From NCBI GenBank assembly GCA_018696595.1, contig JABHQW010000008.1, positions 164,484 to 228,483 of the forward strand: a DNA stretch of 64,000 bases. The letters run 5' to 3'. The notes below the pieces were generated by a model. That model worked only from the letters and a program-made list of their open reading frames with translations. It had not been told where the DNA came from and ran no database searches. This document shows positions 35,501 to 41,836 of this stretch, one piece after another. The translations under genes were made by a program, and so were the position numbers. The stretch is from Candidatus Woesearchaeota archaeon. Lineage in GTDB: Archaea; Nanobdellota; Nanobdellia; Woesearchaeales; GW2011-AR9. How positions within the stretch are numbered: the stretch's first letter is position 1; the number at the start of each line of letters is the position of its first letter.

Positions 35501-38014
35501 TTTAATGGGCTTATGAACGAATGTTTTAACTTCTTCAGTAAATTTAACTTTAAAATCAACGTTCATAGTTGTTTCTTTATCTGCAATCGCTTGAGAATTC
35601 CAACAACCATAATTTACCCCGCTGTCCAAATTATTAAATTTCTTACTTTTTCCAGAATAATATTCTTCTTCATTATTTCCACAACAATTTGCGCTTCCTT
35701 CATCTTCATCAATATCACCATCTTTTCCTAACCAAGCTTCTGGCCCATAAATTTCTGTACAAATTTCTTGACCATCAATATTACTTAATGCAAGACCTTG
35801 ATCTAAATCTGTTAACCAAGAACTTTCATTTTTGGTAGAAGATGCTTTTCCAGAACAAAGAGCTGTGGGCTCATTATCATTGCTCAAGAAAAAATTTCTC
35901 ACCTTTATTTTTATTGTACCTGAATGACTACTAATTTCGATTGCTCTTACTCCTTTAATTCCTTCATCTAACCTAACTTTAACATGGGTCCACTTATCTT
36001 CATCAAAAAAGTTTTTATTAACAGAATCAGCTAAAACACTTTTTTCAAATAAAACTTCATCGTTATAACCTACCATTTTTAAGTTAATGAATGCAGGAAA
36101 TTGGTGATCTTCTTCCAACTCCTCTTGGCTTAATGGTTTACAGCTTGTACCCTCTTCTCCACCACTTTCTAATTTACAAAACTGAACCATAAAATTAAGA
36201 TATTGTTCCTCCGAAAAATCTAGTGAAAACTGTTCCCCATAAAAATCACCATAATGTTTTTGTACTTGAACCACTACATTTTCTCCATAAAACTCTCCTG
36301 GTTTGGTTTCAGTTCCTGATAAAGGTAAACTAAATAATCCTTCTCCAGGATATCTTCCTTTTACCCCTTCATTTTTTCTTTTGTTTTTTTCTTTTGCACA
36401 TTCTGCCCAAGCATAATGGTTTCCTTCTTTATAACAAGAAAAACGATTTAATGTTTCCAAGAGTATATCCTTGTTAATTATGCCAGTTTCTGGATCTTCA
36501 GGAATATCTTCTAAATTTGGATATTTATTTAACGGACCAATATCTTCTGAACTGTTACAAGTTAACCAATCATAAGCATTAGAAACAATATCATAAGGTG
36601 TTTCTTCTGGGCTTTTAATTGTAAAAATTTTATACTTTGCTAGTCCTGAAGCCGAAACCCAACACCAATTATCGCTTTCTTTACAATATTCTACAGGAAA
36701 ATCTCCTTCGTAACCTACTAAATCTTCATTATCACTATGCAAACAAACATAATTACCACTAGCGTAAATTGCAATTTCCTCTTCAGTAAAATATTCACCT
36801 TTGAATTCAGCTGCAGATTCTATCGCTCCTAAATCTTCCATGTAATTAAAACCACAACATCTTCCCCCATCAGCTGTAGGTAACCAGGATAAAGCTTGTC
36901 CATAAATGTTATTAGGTGTTGGTTTCTTTTCTTGGTTTTCATTATCTGTTATTGGAGGATCTCTGTTTTCACAAGCCCAAGGATTTAAATTACAATCATT
37001 ACTTGTTTGTTCATTACAATCATTATCTATTTCTTCACCTGCAGAATTTTTATCACCACAAATTTCTGCAGCTCCAGGATTAATACAAATTGCACATTGT
37101 CCATAAATAGGATCATCCTGACAATTAATAATGGTATCTGATTCTATGTCTGAACAAAAATCAGGATCATCTTTAGGATCATCAACACAATCTACATCGT
37201 CTGTAAATCCATCTTTATCTTGATCAATGTAAAGCCGATCCCAAATAGGGCTAATACCATCTTTATCAATGGTACAATTATATAAACGTCCGTTTGCCCA
37301 AGTTACTTCTCCAATGTTTCCTGCAGAGGCAACTTCCGCTTCATTTTCATCTTCAAATCCTGTTACACCAGTACCTTCACAAAGGTGCCAAAATTGGTCA
37401 TCTGCACAAAGATAAGTCTTTCCTTCTGGGGCTTTATGTTTAGCTGCATGAAAACCTTGCTGACCATCTTCAGTTTCCCCATCACAAACTGCAAATTTGG
37501 AACCATACTCTAAATATTTCCAATCCTGATCTAAAATGAACCCTTCATCAATTGCCCCCACAGCGCCATCATTATCAGAACCACCATCTTGATCAACAAT
37601 AATGTACCAACATCCCTTACGAGAGTTAATATTAGGAGTATCTAAAGGTGTATTTTCATTAAATTTACTAACATCACAATCTCCCCCCTCAGGATCTTCA
37701 TCAACAATCACCCCAACACGTTGTGGCCCATTACATGTATCCCAGAACCAGTCTTTTTCACAATCAGCATCACTTCCTGATAATATTTCTTTACCAAAGC
37801 CGTAATTGTACAACCCATCATTATCGTACCAACAATCACCACACGTTCCAGTTTCACAATCCCAAACACATGTTGGCAAATCCAAATATTTACCTAAAGA
37901 ATAAACAGTATCATCATGAATTGGCAAATCATAATAAGATGAAACAAGCCCAACATTAATTAATAAAAACATAATTAAAACTACAAAGATTAAACCTCTT
38001 TTTTTACTTATCAT
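32549..38014 (-). CDS. Giant secreted Cys-rich protein with MopE-like motif, 1821 aa
   Basis: A Sec-like signal peptide (about 1-26) precedes a very Cys- and Asp-rich protein with no clear C-terminal membrane helix. Modules include CVWDCETGTCGDCWYDNDG, TYLCADDQFWHLCEG and a MopE-like metal-binding segment (YIDQDKDGFTDDVDCVDD, then NPGAAEICGD and EIDNDCNEQ). Further modules are NESSWLTDLDQG and the aromatic unit YRCIDGEWKHLPLKWDWNFD. Beta-rich domains lie between the Cys units. It is the first and most upstream gene of the 27-kb block, with its own TATA box. It is likely released or held by other surface proteins; the ligand is unknown. The D-rich motifs suggest calcium or other metal binding. 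Confidence 0.83.
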   Translation of the reverse strand: MISKKRGLIFVVLIMFLLINVGLVSSYYDLPIHDDTVYSLGKYLDLPTCVWDCETGTCGDCWYDNDGLYNYGFGKEILSGSDADCEKDWFWDTCNGPQRVGVIVDEDPEGGDCDVSKFNENTPLDTPNINSRKGCWYIIVDQDGGSDNDGAVGAIDEGFILDQDWKYLEYGSKFAVCDGETEDGQQGFHAAKHKAPEGKTYLCADDQFWHLCEGTGVTGFEDENEAEVASAGNIGEVTWANGRLYNCTIDKDGISPIWDRLYIDQDKDGFTDDVDCVDDPKDDPDFCSDIESDTIINCQDDPIYGQCAICINPGAAEICGDKNSAGEEIDNDCNEQTSNDCNLNPWACENRDPPITDNENQEKKPTPNNIYGQALSWLPTADGGRCCGFNYMEDLGAIESAAEFKGEYFTEEEIAIYASGNYVCLHSDNEDLVGYEGDFPVEYCKESDNWCWVSASGLAKYKIFTIKSPEETPYDIVSNAYDWLTCNSSEDIGPLNKYPNLEDIPEDPETGIINKDILLETLNRFSCYKEGNHYAWAECAKEKNKRKNEGVKGRYPGEGLFSLPLSGTETKPGEFYGENVVVQVQKHYGDFYGEQFSLDFSEEQYLNFMVQFCKLESGGEEGTSCKPLSQEELEEDHQFPAFINLKMVGYNDEVLFEKSVLADSVNKNFFDEDKWTHVKVRLDEGIKGVRAIEISSHSGTIKIKVRNFFLSNDNEPTALCSGKASSTKNESSWLTDLDQGLALSNIDGQEICTEIYGPEAWLGKDGDIDEDEGSANCCGNNEEEYYSGKSKKFNNLDSGVNYGCWNSQAIADKETTMNVDFKVKFTEEVKTFVHKPIKADVTIKETHLKCDEDSDGNYLIDNGPIFGSSNYWGELEKTPLWWGYGDSAKSYWSCLEYPLCNGQEVYEKSSCYLVEDGFDELRDGLDDFTCEDLENYVEENYILSECETEIIESETRSVSFSIEESPVMVGEPITYNQYELFQAELISDEENPVEFYFYEPLNGDSDGDIKELVADDLPYENTEIYIMAEINEEFYEFDEITNFVGDEKLFSFPCDKPECIYPVPGIPEEEITITNPNSELYELYYLTFNQATGKMDEEYISEQKTFTEPGNIIVRKVAQQVIFVSPGEDYEFSDEAGFFGCQATVSLEGENKIPSDGNNLDYCSTKGGHFCAPSVTKELPGNEKYTVINSWDTTGITEVGYEIVPSESEDIDNYFSSLILNLKPAEPAFTAKERNETAKVLPARNFISNAMFEKDGVQLAHWEILLDGEVDDSEKGKINISDASVKLEDQETLRSERIAIPKNSSLIFTHNGSLELSYSITLVDKDGESEVIEFNEKTAEIKETKEYSYLRLEFFGPGILKDPMLQLDDGLGAASYNYEPFEERERSGLACCPEDHCWNGYACVESMVDSQYGQLAEHVDLGRDYRCIDGEWKHLPLKWDWNFDRWGFCSDLSQCFVTNEGLPDNSADDFYLGDAPTCINDEEYIFDHYCESGNWTSRTKFAASKLIEVSENDDFVLYCTEYRDALLEYEYKDGQLGGTGGYGTDEAETKDISLEIGDTGNQDKEIKICHPIGGDGDLNRLIPDQDNSCINNVCVLKFKGGDKVAFATTLNRNISGTNSFLIALGVPGMNVEEVCQGTGEEGFIKCDLSGLDLFDDADLWYEPSKKIVIFGKEGINVDPSLGKKIADWFKDLFGIENELSGQQGFIAKAKNFNELYLLSNGNKKVSAMQEFFANNKTLVAEYENFQTPICDYVDVYNKVPPVIELDVELQEILSGVKKLSCGLAVVNNQTSSDKVKVEIVSPHQEPLDYFWPQLTGKMRMS

Positions 38015-38040
38015 TTATAATGTAATAAAACAATATTCTT

Positions 38041-38051
38041 TTATTTATAAA
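38041..38051 (-). promoter_or_regulatory. TATA box for the 1821-aa gene
   Basis: TTTATAAATAA on the minus strand, 27-37 bases before the ATG at 38014. It is very similar in sequence and spacing to the box in front of the 2160-residue gene, suggesting the two giants are expressed alike. Confidence 0.65.
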
Positions 38052-38111
38052 CATTACTAATAGAGAACGTTTTTGATGGCGATAAAATCGTTAAAAAGTT
38101 CTAATGATTTG

Positions 38112-38660
38112 CTAAATACTTAATTCTTTCTTACTTCTTCCGCCCAAAACTTTCCAGAAAGCGAACAAATCTTGTGTTGAACGCAATTCTTTTTCATTCT
38201 TAGCGAAAGTAGAAAAAAGCATTTTAACTTTATATCTCTTACAAAGTTTAATATTAAGTTTCATTCTGGCAATTGATTTTTCTCTATTTTTAGAATTAAA
38301 TATTTCTGAAAAAGAAAAAGCAATAATTTTATCTTTATCTCTAGCAATCTTACAAGTAATCTGATCTAGTCCTCCACGAACGAAATGAACAGAATCTTTA
38401 GGATTAATTGTTTCCATCCCATAAACAATATCAACTTTTGATTTCTCTAAAGCAAATCTAAGCAATTCTTCTGTCTGTGGTTTAAAGATAGTTAATAATT
38501 TCTTTCTTTTCGCAGCATCGATCTTTTTAAGCAACTCTTTTTTTGTTTCTGCTTGAACTAAAACAAAATCTTTTTCCAAGAATAATGTTTTAGTAAAACC
38601 TAGTTTCTTGCTTAATTGTTCAATTTCCTTACTTTCTTTTGCTAAGATTAAGTTGTTCAT
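38112..38660 (-). CDS. rnp3: RNase P protein subunit p30
   Basis: This 182-residue protein matches archaeal Rpp30, a protein subunit of RNase P, which trims tRNA 5' ends. The family pattern is visible: DIVYGMETINPKDSVHFVRG, then LDQITCKIARDKDKIIAFSF, RMKLNIKLCKRYKVKMLFST and TQDLFAFWKVLG. The fold is a TIM barrel lacking the usual first strands; the length is slightly shorter than typical (200-215). A TATA-like CTATTTATAATC lies at 38681-38692, 21-32 bases before the start, so a leaderless mRNA is likely. No other RNase P gene is adjacent. Confidence 0.9.
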   Translation of the reverse strand: MNNLILAKESKEIEQLSKKLGFTKTLFLEKDFVLVQAETKKELLKKIDAAKRKKLLTIFKPQTEELLRFALEKSKVDIVYGMETINPKDSVHFVRGGLDQITCKIARDKDKIIAFSFSEIFNSKNREKSIARMKLNIKLCKRYKVKMLFSTFAKNEKELRSTQDLFAFWKVLGGRSKKELSI

Positions 38661-38980
38661 GATTATTCGAAAGAGAACCTGATTATAAATAGTTTTCTAA
38701 AAAGTAATCACTCCCTAAATCAAAAATGAAGATTGGAAACAAAATGTTGCCCAATACCCTAAAATATAGTCTTCAATTTTTATTATTTTTTGTAACAAAA
38801 ATTTACTTAAAATCCTCTGTTTCTGATTTTCACTACCACTTAACAAATAAATCCCACAATCTTTATAAAGTCCCGTTTAAAATTCATACATAGTTAAGTA
38901 ATTCATATTTAAAGGCAAGTAGGATAAAGATTCTATTTTGCTATTGAACTTAACAATAACGGCCTTATTAGGAGACCAAC
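38661..38980. other. 320-bp gene-free region between rnp3 and the TtuA-like gene
   Basis: Divergent promoter region. On the left, a TATA-like box serves rnp3. On the right, CTTTATAAAG at 38861-38870 would start transcription near 38890 and give the TtuA-like gene a leader of about 90 bases, long for this genome. GGAG at 38971-38974 lies close to the ATG at 38981. I see no convincing riboswitch or RNA gene in the leader. Confidence 0.5.
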
Positions 38981-39928
38981 ATGGGATGTAATGAAAATAA
39001 TAAAGAATGTACTAATAATTATAACAAAAAGATAGTTTTACAACATGGAAAGTTAACCCCACAAGAATTCTTACAATATTTTGAAACAAAAGTTTTCAAA
39101 ACTATAAAAAAATATAAATTGTTTGAAAGAAATGAAAAAATATGTGTTGCTGCATCGGGCGGAAAAGATTCTACTGCAGTTTTACACTTAACAAAACGAT
39201 ATTACGAAAGATATAATATTCCATTAGAAAACTTATTTGCAATTGCTATTGATGAAGGAATAGAACGACACAGAAATGAATCGTTAAAGAATCTTAAACA
39301 ATTTTGTAAGGCTGAAAATATCAAATTGATCATTGTAAATGTTAAAGATAATTTCAAAACTAATATTGATGAATCTGCAGAAAAAATTCGAAAGATCGGT
39401 AGAAAACCTTGTATGGTTTGTGGAATTTGGCGAAGATATTTGTTAAACAAATATGCAAGAGAAAATGGGGCAAAAAAATTAATTACTGGACACAATTTAG
39501 ACGATGAAGCGCAAGCAATTATGATGAACCAGTTCAAAGCAAATGTTTCTTTAACCGCTTCTTTAGGACCAATTTCTGGAAAAAAAGACCATAAAATGTT
39601 TGTCAGGAGAATTAAACCCTTATACTTTTGCACTAATGATGAAGTTGAAATTTATTGTAAAGTTAAAGGTTGGGAATTAGACTTTTGTGATTGTTTATAT
39701 TCACAAGAAGGTTATCGATCACAAATTAAACAAATGTTGAATGAGTTTGAAGAAAAATATCCAGGAACTAAACATGGAATTGTAAAGTCATTTTTAGAAA
39801 TTCTTCCTTTGATTAAAGAGAAAGCCAATCAAGATATTGGAAAAATTAAAGAATGTGAAATTTGCAAGGAACCAGCAAATAAGAATGTTTGTAACGCTTG
39901 TAAATTACAGAAAGAATTGTTGGGTTAA
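38981..39928 (+). CDS. TtuA/TtcA-family tRNA 2-thiolation enzyme
   Basis: The 315-residue protein belongs to the PP-loop tRNA thiolation group (TtuA/NCS6/TtcA), which activates a tRNA base with ATP and inserts sulfur. The PP-loop SGGKDS is at 59-64, ITGHNLDDEAQA at about 168-179, and the Fe-S ligand motif PCMVCG with Cys 144 and 147; a third Cys is at 236 or 238. A C-terminal zinc-finger unit (CEICKEPANKNVCNAC) matches TtuA. The N-terminal finger of TtuA appears degraded (only two cysteines at 3 and 10). The stop codon shares bases with that of the convergent ThiI-like gene. Confidence 0.88.
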   Translation: MGCNENNKECTNNYNKKIVLQHGKLTPQEFLQYFETKVFKTIKKYKLFERNEKICVAASGGKDSTAVLHLTKRYYERYNIPLENLFAIAIDEGIERHRNESLKNLKQFCKAENIKLIIVNVKDNFKTNIDESAEKIRKIGRKPCMVCGIWRRYLLNKYARENGAKKLITGHNLDDEAQAIMMNQFKANVSLTASLGPISGKKDHKMFVRRIKPLYFCTNDEVEIYCKVKGWELDFCDCLYSQEGYRSQIKQMLNEFEEKYPGTKHGIVKSFLEILPLIKEKANQDIGKIKECEICKEPANKNVCNACKLQKELLG

Positions 39929-40755
39929 GAAAACTCTTCTAACTTCTCTTCAATTTCTTCCCCGGAAAAAGCAATCAAGGGTCTAAATATTAATAGATCG
40001 GTTTGATACTCTTTCTTAGTTTCAAAGTTATCACCAACCACTAAAGCGTCAAGATGATAATCTTCAGAAAATTTTTGGAACGCCGAAAAATCTTTAACAA
40101 TTTTTAATTTAATTTCTTGTGGATAAAATTTTTGTAACAAAGAAATGTCTTTTTCAGAATATGCAACTGGAACCACAAAACAACCACGTTTCATAAACAT
40201 TAGTCCAGCCAGAATACTAAATTTATTTTCAACTAATAAAAATACTTTTCCTTCAACTCCAGTTGGTAAACCGCCAAAACAATCAATCTTTTCAATAAAC
40301 AAATAAACTCCACTTTGGTTAATTTCTATATGTAAAGTAATATCTTGATTTTTAAATTTAAATTCAAAATTTGAATTTTCTTCAATAAATTTCCCCACAG
40401 AAATGCTCAACTCAGGAGATTTTATAGGAAATGATTTGTCAGATCTCTTAGTTTCAACCCTAAATGTTTTTTGACTCTTACATTCTGATTGTAACAATTT
40501 CAGGGCTTCTTTCTTGATTTCTTCAACATCTCGGTCAATTTTAATTGCTAAAGAATAAGAGGTCAAACCAAACACGTTTTTCAATAAATTATGGTTGTCA
40601 AAATAATCAACAATAAATCTGCCACGAAGTTTCTTTACTTGATCAATAAACGCTATTTTTTTGATATTACTAACTAACTTGTTCTCAAATAAATTACGAT
40701 TTTTTCCCTTCAAAAATATCTCTCCGGGACGCAATAAGATAGTATTATAACCCAT
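39925..40755 (-). CDS. ThiI-like THUMP protein lacking the PP-loop
   Basis: The 276-residue protein starts like ThiI, the tRNA 4-thiouridine synthase (MGYNTILLRPGEIFLKGKNR), and keeps the ferredoxin-like and THUMP parts (to about 160) and the joining motif GGLPTGVEGK. Where ThiI has the catalytic PP-loop SGGIDS, this protein reads VENKFS (175-180), although the following ILAGLMFMKRGCFVVPV still aligns. The end is also shorter than archaeal ThiI (about 380 residues) and closes with DLLIFRPLIAFSGEEIEEKL. The thiolation activity is probably lost and RNA binding retained. I chose the ATG at 40755 because it aligns with the family start; the frame extends to 40860. Confidence 0.85.
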   Translation of the reverse strand: MGYNTILLRPGEIFLKGKNRNLFENKLVSNIKKIAFIDQVKKLRGRFIVDYFDNHNLLKNVFGLTSYSLAIKIDRDVEEIKKEALKLLQSECKSQKTFRVETKRSDKSFPIKSPELSISVGKFIEENSNFEFKFKNQDITLHIEINQSGVYLFIEKIDCFGGLPTGVEGKVFLLVENKFSILAGLMFMKRGCFVVPVAYSEKDISLLQKFYPQEIKLKIVKDFSAFQKFSEDYHLDALVVGDNFETKKEYQTDLLIFRPLIAFSGEEIEEKLEEFS

Positions 40756-40947
40756 ATTTTGCAAAATAGGGGTTGTTTTTAAAAAAGTTGTTACAAATTT
40801 AACAAATATAGTTTTTGATTTATAAACACCCTTCATTTCAAATGTAGCTGTTTTCGTCACTGTTTTCCGACGAATACTCCATAAGAAACGTACGTTATTT
40901 TAGTTTTGAAAATGTATATACATTAAATACATTCAAAAAATCAAGGC

Positions 40948-41010
40948 ATTTATAAAGGGAATATTTAAATACTTGACATTCATTTATAAAGGAAAATAGC
41001 GATTTATAAA
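40948..41010 (+). promoter_or_regulatory. Three TATA boxes in front of tbp
   Basis: The exact nonamer ATTTATAAA occurs three times on the plus strand, at 40948-40956, 40982-40990 and 41002-41010, before the tbp ATG at 41033. The first two share a longer context (CATTTATAAAGG). The nearest box is 23-31 bases from the ATG and fits a leaderless start; the others could be alternative promoters or binding sites for TBP itself. Confidence 0.65.
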
Positions 41011-41032
41011 TAAACTTGGGGGTTTAAAAAAA

Positions 41033-41638
41033 ATGGCAAAAAACGAATCTAAAAAGGAAGTTAAAAATCCTAAACAAGGAAGTAAAGGTTGGGGTAGAAA
41101 AGAAATTAAAATTGTAAATATAGTTGTTTCTACAGGAATGGAAAAAGAAGTACCTTTAGAAAAAATGGCAGCAACACTACCAAATACTGAATATAATCCT
41201 GAACAATTCCCTGGATTAGTATTAAGAATTAAAGATCCAAAAACATCTGCATTAATTTTCTCTAGTGGAAAAGTTGTTTGTACTGGAGCAAGAACTATGG
41301 AAGATGTGGATAAGAGTATTCTAAGCATCATTAAAAGTCTTAAAAAACTCAATATTGTTGTTACTATCAAACCAGAAATTACTGTTCAAAACATTGTTGC
41401 TTCTGGTTCAATTGGCATGGATTTAAACTTAAATGTGTTAGGAATTAAATTACCAAACACAGAATATGAACCTGAACAGTTTCCAGGATTAGTTCATAAG
41501 TTAAAAGGTACTAATGCTACTTTCCTTCTATTTAGTAATGGTAAAATTGTTTGTACTGGAACTAAAACCGAAGGCCAAGTTCATGAAGCTACAGATAAGC
41601 TAATTGAAAACTTAAAAAAGTTGATTGGAAAAAACTAG
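41033..41638 (+). CDS. tbp: TATA-binding protein (TBP)
   Basis: TBP binds the TATA box and recruits TFB and RNA polymerase. The 201 residues contain the two-repeat saddle: repeat one at about 25-110 (PNTEYNPEQFPGLVLRIKDP, SGKVVCTGARTMEDV) and repeat two at about 113-198 (PNTEYEPEQFPGLVHKLKGT, NGKIVCTGTKTEGQV). A basic N-terminal extension of about 24 residues (KNESKKEVKNPKQGSKGWGR) is unusual for archaeal TBPs, which normally lack a long extension. A G-run (41018-41022) lies between the last TATA box and the ATG. Confidence 0.98.
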   Translation: MAKNESKKEVKNPKQGSKGWGRKEIKIVNIVVSTGMEKEVPLEKMAATLPNTEYNPEQFPGLVLRIKDPKTSALIFSSGKVVCTGARTMEDVDKSILSIIKSLKKLNIVVTIKPEITVQNIVASGSIGMDLNLNVLGIKLPNTEYEPEQFPGLVHKLKGTNATFLLFSNGKIVCTGTKTEGQVHEATDKLIENLKKLIGKN

Positions 41639-41695
41639 GCAATTAGACAACATAAATCTTTATATATTTCTTTTTTTATTTATCTCTTTATACTT

Positions 41696-41824
41696 AGAGC
41701 AGTTAAATATTTGAATTAAATAACTGCTCTTGTGTATACCAAAGCACTACTTAAATATACGAAACATTAGTGCTTTTAGTATAAGATCAAAGGGGGTAAA
41801 AATTATTAGCTAATAGCTAATAAT
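41696..41824 (+). promoter_or_regulatory. Three consecutive inverted repeats upstream of mcm
   Basis: The 198-bp gap between tbp and mcm holds three perfect inverted repeats in a row. The first has AGAGCAGTTA (41696-41705) and its complement (41721-41730), with a 15-base loop. The second has AAAGCACTA (41741-41749) and its complement (41768-41776), with an 18-base loop. The third has ATTATTAGCTA (41802-41812) and its complement (41814-41824), with a one-base centre, ending 12 bases before the mcm ATG. A TATA-like TTTATATATT at about 41660 lies before all three, so they would be in the mRNA leader. They may be an operator, attenuating structure or protein-binding site. Confidence 0.75.
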
Positions 41825-41836
41825 CTTTGTAGTTAT

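Noticed and set aside
40756..40860. A 35-residue N-terminal extension of the ThiI-like protein.
   Set aside because: The extension does not resemble ThiI, and the ATG at 40755 aligns with the family start.
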